A stretch of 61,590 bases of DNA from Acetobacteraceae bacterium. Its GTDB lineage: Bacteria > Pseudomonadota > Alphaproteobacteria > Acetobacterales > Acetobacteraceae. Below are positions 1 through 7,530 of this stretch, one piece after another. A program made the position numbers and the translations under genes. The stretch's first letter is position 1, and each line of letters opens with the position of its first letter. The notes beneath the pieces were generated by a model. The model was not told where the DNA came from. It saw nothing but the letters and a program-made list of their open reading frames with translations, and did no database searches. The stretch is from NCBI GenBank assembly GCA_947474705.1, contig CANJJS010000022.1, positions 1 through 61,590 of the forward strand. Direction: 5' to 3'.

Positions 1-178
1 AGTTATGCGGCCTCGTTTGGGACACTTATGATGCGATCGTCGAGGCCTGCAGAGCCGCTTGGCAATTTTTGATCGACGATCCAGAACGTATTCAGTCGAT
101 TGGGACGCGTGAATGGGCATCGGTCAATGGTTAGGTCAGTTGGTATTAGACTGAACCAGTTAAAGAAAGGAGACCGCC
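1..178. other. Left-edge intergenic stretch
   Basis: I see no convincing gene here. Open frames exist on both strands, but none has a ribosome binding site or recognisable protein features. The last 15 bases carry an AAAGGAG-type Shine-Dalgarno sequence belonging to the next gene. The stretch may be the 3' flank of a gene lying outside the window. Confidence 0.5.
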
Positions 179-373
179 ATGGCGGAAGACGAGGACGCGC
201 CGGTCCGCAAACGGACCCGCCTGGAAAAGCTGACCCTCGACACTCTGGGTGTCGAGGAACTGCGCGACTACATCGGCGAACTGAAGGACGAAATCGCCCG
301 CACCGAAGCCGATATCGCCCGCAAACAAAGCCATAAATCGGCCGCCGACGCGTTTTTCCGCAAACCTGGCTGA
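179..373 (+). CDS. DUF1192 family small protein
   Basis: A 64-residue protein of the DUF1192 type, a small family of unknown function found mainly in alphaproteobacteria. The middle (about residues 17-50) is a charged helical segment with the pattern LGVEELRDYIGELKDEIART, followed by a short Lys/Ala-rich tail. The length is normal for the family. The ATG lies downstream of an AAAGGAG Shine-Dalgarno. No membrane segment or signal peptide is visible, so it is probably cytoplasmic. A G+C-rich hairpin follows the stop at once and separates it from the converging hsp20 remnant. The family assignment is good; no function is known. Confidence 0.8.
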   Translation: MAEDEDAPVRKRTRLEKLTLDTLGVEELRDYIGELKDEIARTEADIARKQSHKSAADAFFRKPG

Positions 374-383
374 ACACGGAAAA

Positions 384-405
384 GGGGCCGGTCGCCCGGC
401 CCCTT
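384..405. terminator. Bidirectional hairpin terminator between DUF1192 and hsp20 remnant
   Basis: A perfect 8-bp inverted repeat, GGGGCCGG-TCGC-CCGGCCCC (384-403), sits between two converging genes. It is flanked by A residues on the left and TT on the right. Position and stability fit a shared intrinsic terminator, although the U tract is short. Confidence 0.6.
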
Positions 406-415
406 CCACGTTACG

Positions 416-848
416 TCAGGCCGCTTTGGCGGCCAAAGCGGGATCGTTGGCGATCGACGGCGGCGCCTGAACCGGCCCGCCAAGGTTCACGGGGATCCGG
501 CGCGGCTTCAACGCCTCCGGCACCACGCGCTTCAACCCGACATGCAACAACCCGTTGTTCAGGTCCGCGCCATCGACCACGATATGGTCGGCGAGCACGA
601 ACCGGCGCTCGAACGCGCGGCCGGCGATGCCGCGATACAACACCTCGTGCTTTTGCGTTTCCGCGGCCGGACGGCCGGAAGCCCGCGACGGCCACGGTCA
701 GGCGATACATGTCGTCGGTGATTTTCTCGATATTATAGGGGGGATAGCCCGACGCCTCGGTATTGGCGGCGGCATTGTCCACGAGACGGGCGAGACGGTC
801 GAAACCGATCGCGGTGCGGAACAAGGGGGCGAAATCGAAACTGTTCAT
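416..848 (-). pseudogene. Small heat-shock protein Hsp20 (IbpA-like), internally deleted
   Basis: The N-terminal half reads in one frame from ATG at 848: MNSFDFAPL at the start and PPYNIEKITDDMYRLTVAVAGF at residues 36-57. The C-terminal half (SGRPAAETQKHEV, LYRGIAGRAFERRF, NGLLHVGLKRVVPEALKPR) lies in another frame and ends at 416. The join is near 675-680. IbpA-type Hsp20 proteins normally have about 15-20 residues of the alpha-crystallin domain between VAVAGF and the TVSGR motif, and these are missing. A deletion that is not a multiple of three therefore removed part of the domain and shifted the frame. The Shine-Dalgarno GGAGGT and a ROSE-like leader remain. A sequencing or assembly deletion is the alternative explanation. 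It is probably non-functional as read. Confidence 0.8.
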
Positions 849-912
849 GACCAAAACCTCCAAAGGGAGCATTGAGTTCTTACATGGCCGCCCATGCGGG
901 CCGGCCGGTGGA
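849..912 (-). promoter_or_regulatory. ROSE-like RNA thermometer leader of hsp20
   Basis: Read on the minus strand, the sequence just before the hsp20 start is ATGCTCCCTTTGGAGGTTTT. Here CTCC can pair with the GGAG of the Shine-Dalgarno across a short CTTT loop. ROSE elements of alphaproteobacterial small heat-shock genes end in this kind of hairpin, with a conserved U(U/C)GCU strand facing the Shine-Dalgarno. A second hairpin lies further upstream, with GGCCGCCC facing GGGCCGGCC around 884-905. The family match is by eye; the 5' end is uncertain. Confidence 0.5.
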
Positions 913-984
913 GAGCCCCGGACCCCCATCTGGGCGATCCGGACAGAACTCAGATAAGCGCGATTTTTTCCCCTTCAAGTGGGA

Positions 985-1245
985 CGATAAAGTCCGCGCG
1001 CGCGGGCCTTCACGGCGATCGGACCCGCCAATATCTCCAGCGGCGGCGCCGAGATCGGCGGGATTGTCGCTGGCGGCGATGCGGACGTTGAAGGTGTCGT
1101 CCGGCGTCTCGACGGTCAGGCCACGCGCGCGGATCGCGGCGAGATGGGCGCCGCGCGCGACCGCCGATATCGTCGCGCCACCGCGCGCGAGGTTGCCCGC
1201 GAGGTAACCGCCGACCGCGCCGGCGCCGAAGATGCGGATACGCAT
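985..1245 (-). pseudogene. Remnant of a 2-dehydropantoate 2-reductase (PanE/ApbA) family gene
   Basis: From ATG at 1245 on the minus strand the frame reads MRIRIFGAGAVGGYLAGNLA, the N-terminal Rossmann motif (GAGAVGG) of ketopantoate reductase-like proteins. It is followed by VARGAHLAAIRARGLTVETP and DNPADLG, which are also typical of the family. After about 75 residues the original frame becomes unrelated. A +1 frame then carries ILAGPIAVKARARGLYRP, resembling the family's VIVAVKAH motif, before similarity ends near 985. About 300 residues are normal, so only the cofactor-binding N terminus survives, with at least one frameshift. It lies head-on behind the hsp20 remnant; both suggest a decaying segment. 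GGAGGT precedes the start. Confidence 0.7.
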
Positions 1246-1405
1246 GGGACCTCCTTCGTTCGAACATCTCCCTGCCACGGTGGCCGCGCGGGGGAAAAGG
1301 GCACCACGCGGCCCAACCCCAACTTGACCCAGACCCCGCGCGGGTGAGTAATCCCTCAACCACTCGCCCGCCGCCCCCATGCGGCCCGAACCCGAAGGCA
1401 CGAAG

Positions 1406-2542
1406 ATGACCGCCGTCCATCCGCAGGTCCAGAAAGCCCGCGATCTGTTTCCCTTGATCTCCGCGGCCTCGCCCACCAACGACGAAATCCGGCAAATCGA
1501 CAAACCGGTCGTCGATGCGCTGCTGGAGGGTGGGTTCTTCCACATGCTGAAGCCGAAATCCGTGGGCGGCATGGAGTTGAAACCCTCCATTTTCTGCCAG
1601 GTCACCGAGGCGCTGGCGATGGCGGATGCTTCCACCGGCTGGATCACCTGCCAGGGCAATGGCTGTTCCACCACCGCCGCGTATTTGCCGCCGAAGGTGG
1701 CGCAGGAGATTTTCGGACCGGCGAATGGGATCGTCGCCTGGGGACCGGCCTGGACGCCGGGCGCCAAGGCGGAAAAAGTCGAGGGCGGGTATCTTCTTAA
1801 TGGCACCTGGCGGTTCGCGTCCGGCAGTCAAAACGCGACTTATTTGGGCGCGCACATCACGGTGCATGGGACCAAACAGCTTCTGACGTTCCTGTTTCCG
1901 AAATCCAGCGTGACAATGGAAGATATCTGGCACACGATCGGTCTGCGCGGGACAGCCAGCAACCAGTATTCCGCCGAGAACCTGTTCGTGCCGGAGGAGC
2001 GCGCGCTCAGCCGCGACAACGCGAAAAACCGCTATGTGGAGTCGCATCTTTACCACTTCACGTCTGGCCAGCTTTATTCGATCGGGTTCGGCGGCGTTGG
2101 GCTTGGCATTGGACGTGCCGTGATCGATGCGTTTCTGGCGCTGCCTTCGGGTAAGGTCGCGCGTGGCGCCGCGAAGCCGATGCGGGAGAACAATGTGGTG
2201 CAATCGCAGGTGGCCCAGTGCGTGGCGCGCTGGCGCTCGGCGCGGATGATGTTGCATGCGGCGGCGGACGCGGCCTGGGATACGATCGTCGCGGATGGCG
2301 AGATGACGCTGGAGCAGAAGGCCGACATTCGGCTTGCCTCGACATGGGCCATTCAGTCGTCGCGCGAGGTGGTCAACACGTTGTATCATGCCGCCGGGTC
2401 CACGGTGATTTTCGAGGAAAATCCGTTCGAACGGCGGTTGCGCGACATGCACACGGTTGCGCAACAGGCCCAGGGGCGGCAACTTCACTATGAGACGGTG
2501 GGTCAGCTTATGTTGGGCCTGCCGGCGGAAAACGCGTTCTGA
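1406..2542 (+). CDS. Acyl-CoA dehydrogenase-fold flavin monooxygenase-like protein
   Basis: A 378-residue protein with the architecture of acyl-CoA dehydrogenase-like flavoproteins. It has a helical N terminus, a middle beta domain (GGYLLNGTWRFASGSQNATY near residues 130-150) and a helical C terminus (near 215-375, with QAQGRQLHYETVGQLMLG at the end). The overall pattern resembles the HsaA/hydroxylase branch (Acyl-CoA_dh_2) more than true acyl-CoA dehydrogenases, because the usual catalytic Glu region is not obvious. Such enzymes use reduced flavin to hydroxylate aromatic or polyketide substrates, usually with a separate reductase; none is seen nearby. The following VOC gene 14 bases downstream suggests a small catabolic operon. 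The chosen ATG at 1406 matches homolog-like N termini; an in-frame ATG at 1379 is possible. Confidence 0.7.
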   Translation: MTAVHPQVQKARDLFPLISAASPTNDEIRQIDKPVVDALLEGGFFHMLKPKSVGGMELKPSIFCQVTEALAMADASTGWITCQGNGCSTTAAYLPPKVAQEIFGPANGIVAWGPAWTPGAKAEKVEGGYLLNGTWRFASGSQNATYLGAHITVHGTKQLLTFLFPKSSVTMEDIWHTIGLRGTASNQYSAENLFVPEERALSRDNAKNRYVESHLYHFTSGQLYSIGFGGVGLGIGRAVIDAFLALPSGKVARGAAKPMRENNVVQSQVAQCVARWRSARMMLHAAADAAWDTIVADGEMTLEQKADIRLASTWAIQSSREVVNTLYHAAGSTVIFEENPFERRLRDMHTVAQQAQGRQLHYETVGQLMLGLPAENAF

Positions 2543-2556
2543 GCAAGGAGGACATC

Positions 2557-2973
2557 ATGCCAGCCGAAACCCTGAACCACTTCACCATCCAGGCGCGCGA
2601 CCTGGAGAAGACCAAGAACTTCTATTGCGACATCGTCGGCCTGACGGTCGGCGACCGCCCGCCGCTGAACTTCCCGGGCTATTGGCTGTATTGCGGCGGC
2701 ATTCCGACCGTGCATCTGCTGGGGTATCAGTCGCACCAGCAGATGATTCCGGACGGACCGTCCTATCCGGCGAAGACGGGCCGGCTCGACCATATCGCGT
2801 TCTCGTGCGTCGGTCTGAAGGACATGCGCGCCAATCTGAAGGCGCACGGCCTGAAGTTCGAGGAGCGGGTACTGCCGCGTATGAACATGACGCAGCTTTT
2901 CTACCTCGATCCGGATGGCATCGCGGTGGAATGCAACTTCCCGGCGAGCGAGACGGAAAAGGTCGCGGCCTGA
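2557..2973 (+). CDS. VOC (glyoxalase/bleomycin resistance/dioxygenase) family protein
   Basis: A 138-residue, single-module vicinal-oxygen-chelate protein. The two beta-alpha-beta-beta-beta halves are visible, with candidate metal ligands His8 (NHFTIQ), His79 (GRLDHIAFSC) and Glu125 (GIAVECNF). The phrase FYLDPDGIAVECNFP is typical of the C-terminal half. Members range from lactoylglutathione lyase and methylmalonyl-CoA epimerase to extradiol dioxygenases, and the sequence alone does not decide the substrate. It follows the flavoprotein gene by 14 bases with an AGCAAGGAGG Shine-Dalgarno, so the two are probably co-transcribed. Cytoplasmic, with no signal peptide. Confidence 0.8.
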   Translation: MPAETLNHFTIQARDLEKTKNFYCDIVGLTVGDRPPLNFPGYWLYCGGIPTVHLLGYQSHQQMIPDGPSYPAKTGRLDHIAFSCVGLKDMRANLKAHGLKFEERVLPRMNMTQLFYLDPDGIAVECNFPASETEKVAA

Positions 2974-2990
2974 TCGAAAAGGAGCGGGGT

Positions 2991-3064
2991 TGGAGCGGGT
3001 GGAGGGAATCGAACCCTCGTGCCCAGCTTGGAAGGCTGGAACTCTACCATTGAGCTACACCCGC
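2991..3064 (-). tRNA. tRNA-Gly (anticodon TCC)
   Basis: On the minus strand the acceptor stem GCGGGTG pairs perfectly with CACCCGC, followed by discriminator T and an encoded CCA. The D-arm (TAGCTCAATGGTAGA), the anticodon stem CCAGC/GCTGG with loop CTTCCAA, and the T-loop GGTTCGATTCC are all present. The anticodon is TCC, so the gene reads GGA/GGG glycine codons. It stands alone, convergent with the VOC gene. No attachment-site duplication or integrase was seen near it. Confidence 0.95.
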
Positions 3065-3120
3065 GCCGCCCCCGTTTCCTAATCGAATGCCCGCGCCGGT
3101 GCAAGCCGGACGATGAAGGG

Positions 3121-3150
3121 GGGGCGGGACCGCGAAGGTCCCGCCCCTTT
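3121..3150. terminator. Strong hairpin after the binding-protein pair
   Basis: A perfect 11-bp inverted repeat, GGGGCGGGACC (3121-3131) and GGTCCCGCCCC (3137-3147), encloses a 5-base loop that reads TTCGC on the minus strand. It lies just beyond the stop of the minus-strand binding-protein gene and is probably its terminator. The T tract (TTT) follows on the plus strand only, so the direction is not certain. Confidence 0.6.
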
Positions 3151-3151
3151 C

Positions 3152-4741
3152 CTATTTATCCATCCACACGTCGTCCCAGCGCCAGCCGTTGTAGATGCTG
3201 TTCACCATGATCGTGATGTTCTTGACGTAGGGCTGCCAGCAGGCGGCCGCGATGCCCTGGTAGATGATGGGGCGCGCCACATCCTCGGCCAGAATGCGCT
3301 CGATGTCCCAGACGATCGCCCGGCGTTTTTCGATGTCCGTTTCCACCGACTGAAGATCGAACTTTTTTTCCAGGGCCGGATTGCAGTAATTGGTGTAGTT
3401 TCGCAGCGATCCGCAGGCGTAGTTCTCGTAAAAATGCTGGTCGGGATCGTCGAGCGAGCTTCCTGTCTGGTTCAGTCCGATCGAATAGTCCTTCTTGAAG
3501 ACCCGGCTGTAATAAACCGGCGTATCGACGGCATCGACTTCCGCGTCGAACCAGATTTCCTTCAACTGATCCGAGAGGATGATCGCCGGATCGCGGAAGC
3601 TGTTGACGTCGCGGGTGAAAATCTTCGCTTTCAGGCGGTTTTGCGGCCCGTAGCCGAGGCCTTTCATGATCGCGCGCGCCTGCTCCCGGCGCTTCGCCAC
3701 GTCGGGATCGTAGCCGAGAAACGTCTTCAGCACGTCCGGCGGCACGCCCCAGACGCCTTCGGGTGGCGGCAGCATCGTGCCCGCGACCTTGCCCTCGCCT
3801 TCCGACAGAATGTCCACGAAGGCCTGACGATCCATGCCCAGCGCCAGCGCGCGCCTGATCTCGGGATTGTCGAATGGCGGCACATCGCGGTTGACGATCA
3901 GGTTGGTGCTGACATTCGATCGCCGCATCGTGCATTGCGCCTGCGGGGCCTGGGCGCGAATGTCCTTCATCAGGGGGACCGTGATGTCGGTCGGGTAGCT
4001 CATGTCGAACTTGCCGGCGATGAAGCCCAGCATGCGCGTGGCGCGGTTGGGCACGATCCGGTATTCGATGCCATCGAGATACGGCAAGCCGGGTTTCCAG
4101 TAATCTGGATTTCGTTCGAGACGGATGCTTTCGTTCAACCGGTATTCGACGAATTTGAACGGTCCGGTTCCCACGGGCTTCGTCCGCATCGTGGCCGAGG
4201 ACACGTGGCACGGATAAACCGGCGACCAGCCCGCCGCCAACAGCGACAAGAACGATGGCTGGGGACGGTTCAGATGAAACGAAACCTCGAAGTCGCCATT
4301 GACGGTGATCTCTTTCAGATTGCCGAACCAGGCCTGTCGCGGACTTTTACGGATTTTCCCGGGCGCGAGGCCCGAGACCATATCCCAGGTGCATTTCACA
4401 TCCGCGGAGGTGAAGGGCTTGCCGTCGTGGAACTTCACGCCCTGGCGCAGGGGAAAGGTCAGTGTTTTGCCCTCGTTCGACCAGGTCCAGCCCGTCGCCA
4501 GTTCCGGACGGATCGTATCCATGCGGTTTTGTGGCTCGTGCTGGTCGAAGATGACGAGGTTGTTGAACAGCGCCATGAACGGAATCACCACCGACACCGT
4601 CGCCTCTTCCTGGATCGAAGGACTCGGCGGCGTGTCGAGATGCGGCAAGGTCAGGACCCCGCCGCGTTTTTGCGCGTGCGACGGGGCCATGGTCAGGGTC
4701 AAAGCGAAAAAAGCCAGAAGCAGACGAGACACGAAACGCAT
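3152..4741 (-). CDS. ABC transporter family 5 (peptide/opine-type) substrate-binding protein, copy 1
   Basis: A 529-residue periplasmic binding protein of the DdpA/OppA/family 5 type. A signal peptide covers about residues 1-23 (MRFVSRLLLAFFALTLTMA, ending SHAQ). The body has typical family 5 phrases such as WTWSNEGKTLTFPLRQGVKF, DVKCTWDMVSG and FKFVEYRLNESIRLERNPDYW. Family members bind oligopeptides, nickel, heme precursors or glycosides; the ligand cannot be read here. GGGAGGTT precedes the ATG. The next gene upstream encodes a very similar protein, so this is a tandem duplication. No permease or ATPase of the Dpp/Opp type lies nearby, so the partner transporter must be elsewhere. Confidence 0.9.
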   Translation of the reverse strand: MRFVSRLLLAFFALTLTMAPSHAQKRGGVLTLPHLDTPPSPSIQEEATVSVVIPFMALFNNLVIFDQHEPQNRMDTIRPELATGWTWSNEGKTLTFPLRQGVKFHDGKPFTSADVKCTWDMVSGLAPGKIRKSPRQAWFGNLKEITVNGDFEVSFHLNRPQPSFLSLLAAGWSPVYPCHVSSATMRTKPVGTGPFKFVEYRLNESIRLERNPDYWKPGLPYLDGIEYRIVPNRATRMLGFIAGKFDMSYPTDITVPLMKDIRAQAPQAQCTMRRSNVSTNLIVNRDVPPFDNPEIRRALALGMDRQAFVDILSEGEGKVAGTMLPPPEGVWGVPPDVLKTFLGYDPDVAKRREQARAIMKGLGYGPQNRLKAKIFTRDVNSFRDPAIILSDQLKEIWFDAEVDAVDTPVYYSRVFKKDYSIGLNQTGSSLDDPDQHFYENYACGSLRNYTNYCNPALEKKFDLQSVETDIEKRRAIVWDIERILAEDVARPIIYQGIAAACWQPYVKNITIMVNSIYNGWRWDDVWMDK

Positions 4742-4777
4742 CGCGAACCTCCCTCCGGCGGTTCGAACCGCCGTTGT

Positions 4778-6367
4778 TTATTTATCGAGCCAGATATCTT
4801 CCCAGCGCCAGCCGTTATAGATGCTGTTCACCATGATCGTCAGATTTTTGACGTGCGGGTGCCAGCAGCCGGCGCCGACATCGTGGAAAATGATGGGACG
4901 AACCACGTCCTCGGCCAGTTGCCGTTCCAGGTCCCACACCATGCGCAGGCGTTTCGCCGGGTCGGTTTCCATCGATTGCGCGTCGAATTTCTTTTCCATG
5001 GCGGGATTGCAGTAATTGGTATAATTGCGCAGCGAGCCGCAGGCGTAGTTTTCGTAGAAATGCTGGTCGGGGTCGTCGAGCGAACTTCCCGTGAGGTTCA
5101 GGCCGATCGCGTAATCGCGCTTGAAAACGCGGCTGTAGTAGACGGGGGTGTCGACGGCGTCGACCTCGGCCTCGAACCAGACTTCTTTCAACTGGTCGGC
5201 CAGAATCGTGGCCGGATCGCGGAAATTGTTGATGTCGCGGGTGAAGATTTTCGTTTTCAGGCGTTTGTCCGGCCCGTAGCCCAGTTTCGTCATGATCGCG
5301 CGGGCCTCGTCGCGACGCTTTTTCAGGTCGGGGTCGTAGCCCAGGAGCGTTTTCAGTTCCTCTGGGGGCATGCCCCATACGCCGTCCGGCGGCGGCAGCA
5401 TGCTGCCGGCGATGCCGGCCTGGCCCTCGTTCAGAATGTCGTTGAACGCTGAACGGTCGAGGGACAGCCCGAGCACGCGGCGGATGTCGGGATTATCGAA
5501 GGGCGCGACATCGCGGTTAATGATCAGGTTGGTGCTGACATTGGTGCGCCGCATGATGCATTGCGCCGCGGGCGCCTGCGTCCGGATGTCCTTCATCAAG
5601 GGCACCGACACGTCCGTCGGATAGGTCATGTCGAACTTGCCCGCGATAAAGCCGAGCATCCGCGTCGCGCGGTTCGGCACGATCCGGTATTCGATCCCAT
5701 CCAGATACGGTAAACCTTTTTTCCAGTAATCCGGGTTCCGCTCCATCCGGATGCTCTCGTTCAACCGGTATTCGACAAACCGGAAAGGTCCCGTTCCGAT
5801 CGGCTTCGTGCGCATCTGCGCCGACGTCACGTGGCACGGGTAAACCGGCGACCAGCCCGAGGCCAGCAACGCGACAAAGGACGGCTGCGCTCGTTTCAGG
5901 TGAAACGTGACCTCCCGGTCGCCATTGACCGTGATTTCCGTGAGATTGCTGAACCAGGCCTGCCGCGGGCTTTTGCGGATTTTCCCGGGTGTGAGGCCCG
6001 ACACCATATCCCAGGTGCATTTCACGTCGGCCGAGGTAAACGGTTTGCCATCGTGCCACTTCACCCCGTCGCGCAACGCGAAGGTCAGCGCCTTGCCGTC
6101 CGCGCTCCATTTCCATTCCGTCGCCAGTTCCGGACGGATGGTTTCCAGCTTATGCTGAGGCACGTGCTGATCGAAAATGACAAGATTGTTGTAAAGCGCC
6201 ATGAATGGAATGACCACCGACGCCGTGCCTTCCTCCTGAATGGACGGACTTGGCGGCGTATCGATGTGCGGTATGGTCAATATCCCACCGTGCTTCTGCG
6301 CCTGAGCCGGTAAAACACAAACCAACGCCGCGATCGCGCCAAAAATCAGGCGCGAAAAATACCACAT
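4778..6367 (-). CDS. ABC transporter family 5 (peptide/opine-type) substrate-binding protein, copy 2
   Basis: A 529-residue paralog of the downstream protein, with the same length and extensive identity (for example SSLDDPDQHFYENYACGSLR in both). A signal peptide spans about residues 1-24 (MWYFSRLIFGAIAALVCVLP, ending AQAQ). It is first in transcription order, with GGGAGGA before its ATG, and only 36 bases separate it from copy 1. The two signal peptides and scattered body residues differ, so the duplication is not recent. Two binding proteins could give one transporter two ligand ranges. A palindromic repeat block lies upstream. Confidence 0.9.
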   Translation of the reverse strand: MWYFSRLIFGAIAALVCVLPAQAQKHGGILTIPHIDTPPSPSIQEEGTASVVIPFMALYNNLVIFDQHVPQHKLETIRPELATEWKWSADGKALTFALRDGVKWHDGKPFTSADVKCTWDMVSGLTPGKIRKSPRQAWFSNLTEITVNGDREVTFHLKRAQPSFVALLASGWSPVYPCHVTSAQMRTKPIGTGPFRFVEYRLNESIRMERNPDYWKKGLPYLDGIEYRIVPNRATRMLGFIAGKFDMTYPTDVSVPLMKDIRTQAPAAQCIMRRTNVSTNLIINRDVAPFDNPDIRRVLGLSLDRSAFNDILNEGQAGIAGSMLPPPDGVWGMPPEELKTLLGYDPDLKKRRDEARAIMTKLGYGPDKRLKTKIFTRDINNFRDPATILADQLKEVWFEAEVDAVDTPVYYSRVFKRDYAIGLNLTGSSLDDPDQHFYENYACGSLRNYTNYCNPAMEKKFDAQSMETDPAKRLRMVWDLERQLAEDVVRPIIFHDVGAGCWHPHVKNLTIMVNSIYNGWRWEDIWLDK

Positions 6368-6495
6368 GGCAATCCTCCCTCGATCGTCCGTGCCGGATTA
6401 ACCCGGTCCCCCCAAAGCTGCGCCGGATACGCGCGCGGAGCAAGCGCGGCGGTTGGCGCCTTTGGGTTTGGGCGGTCGCGGCGAAGGTTGGCGCT
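6368..6495. other. Intergenic spacer upstream of binding-protein copy 2
   Basis: A GC-rich spacer that should hold the promoter of the minus-strand binding-protein genes. I could not identify convincing -35/-10 boxes. It runs directly into the palindromic repeat at 6496. Confidence 0.4.
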
Positions 6496-6722
6496 GGGGC
6501 GCTGCCCCAGACCCCGCGAGGGCTCTGCCCTTCGAACCCGCCAAGGGCTCGCCCTTGGAACCCCGGAGTGGTGGGTTGTTGAGGGAGGGCCTTCCACGGA
6601 TGTCGAGACAGCCTCGCATGGCCCTCCCTCAACAACCCACCAAATCGATCGCGGTCCAGGGGACGTTCCCCTGGTGGGGTTCGAAGGGGCAAAGCCCCTC
6701 GCGAGGTTTGGGGCAGCGCCCC
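6496..6722. repeat. Large imperfect palindrome built of two inverted ~110-bp repeat units
   Basis: The outer ends read GGGGCGCTGCCCC (6496-6508) and its inverse GGGGCAGCGCCCC (6710-6722). The centre is a perfect 22-bp inverted repeat (6570-6591 and 6620-6641) around a 28-base loop. Between them the two arms stay similar but not identical. Each arm contains smaller palindromes, such as CCAAGGGCTCGCCCTTGG on the left and CCAGGGGACGTTCCCCTGG on the right. A 21-base segment of the right arm (6683-6703) recurs exactly at 19084-19104, so it belongs to a dispersed repeat family. It may act as a transcription terminator between two minus-strand operons. No coding capacity is evident. Confidence 0.75.
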
Positions 6723-6744
6723 AACGCATCCTCGCCGCGATCGA

Positions 6745-7530
6745 TCAAACCCAGGGCGAAAACTGTCCCTGCGCGGTGCCGTCGCGGGGCCGTTCCTCGG
6801 TCAGGGATCGGTCGATGGCGCGCATCACGCGGCGTTTCATCAGGTCGAAGGCGGGGGCCAGGCGGTCGCGGGGGCGTGGCGGGTCGACCGCCATTTCTTC
6901 GTGTACGCGGCCTGGTCTGGGTTTCATAATGACGATGCGGTCGGCGAGGAACACGGCCTCGTCGACGTCGTGGGTGACCATCAGGATGGTGGGGCGCAGT
7001 TCGCGCCAGAGGTCCAGGACCAGCCCGTGCTGGGTGGCGCGGGTGAAGGGGTCGAGGGCGGAGAAGGGTTCGTCCAAGAGGAGGATTCCAGGGTGACCGA
7101 TCAACGCGCGGGCGATGGCGACGCGTTGTTGTTGGCCGCCGGACAGGTCGCGTGGCCAGCGTTTGCCGTATCCGGCCAGGCCGATTCGTTCCAGGAGGGC
7201 CTCGACCCGGCGGGCGCGTTCGGGTGCGGTCAGGCGTTGGCCGCCGAAACCGATATTGTCGCCGACGCTCAGCCAAGGCAGCAGGCGCGGTTCCTGGAAC
7301 ACGGCGCTGACGGCGGGGTGGGTGCCGGAGATCGCTTGGTCGTCCAGCCGGATGTCTCCGTTGCTGGCCTGATCCAGGCCGGCGACGAGGCGGAGCAGCG
7401 TGGTTTTGCCGCAGCCGGAGCCTCCGAGGATCGCGACGATTTCGCCGGTGCCCGCGGTGACCTGGATGCCACGCAGGGCTTCGGTGCCGTCGGCGTAGGT
7501 TTTGCCGACATGGTCGATGGTCAATTTCAT
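6745..7530 (-). CDS. ABC transporter ATPase, SsuB/TauB-like
   Basis: A 261-residue ABC ATPase. Walker A is GGSGCGKT (residues 36-43), the signature is LSGGQ (129-133), Walker B is LLLDEP (150-155) and the switch His is H187 (VTHD). The Q-loop segment AVFQEPRLLPW is characteristic of the nitrate/sulfonate/taurine (SsuB/TauB/NrtD) branch. It energises import through the adjacent permease, with the binding protein encoded upstream. The start overlaps the permease stop by one base (TAATG), implying translational coupling. The substrate is unknown: sulfonate, taurine, nitrate or an aromatic acid are all possible. Confidence 0.9.
   Translation of the reverse strand: MKLTIDHVGKTYADGTEALRGIQVTAGTGEIVAILGGSGCGKTTLLRLVAGLDQASNGDIRLDDQAISGTHPAVSAVFQEPRLLPWLSVGDNIGFGGQRLTAPERARRVEALLERIGLAGYGKRWPRDLSGGQQQRVAIARALIGHPGILLLDEPFSALDPFTRATQHGLVLDLWRELRPTILMVTHDVDEAVFLADRIVIMKPRPGRVHEEMAVDPPRPRDRLAPAFDLMKRRVMRAIDRSLTEERPRDGTAQGQFSPWV

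Noticed and set aside
2991-3064. tRNA-Gly as an integration site of a mobile island
   Set aside because: No integrase, direct repeat of the tRNA 3' end or change in gene style was seen on either side.
3113-5452. A 779-codon open frame on the plus strand
   Set aside because: It is antisense to the two binding-protein genes; its internal repetition only mirrors their duplication. There is no ribosome binding site or recognisable domain.
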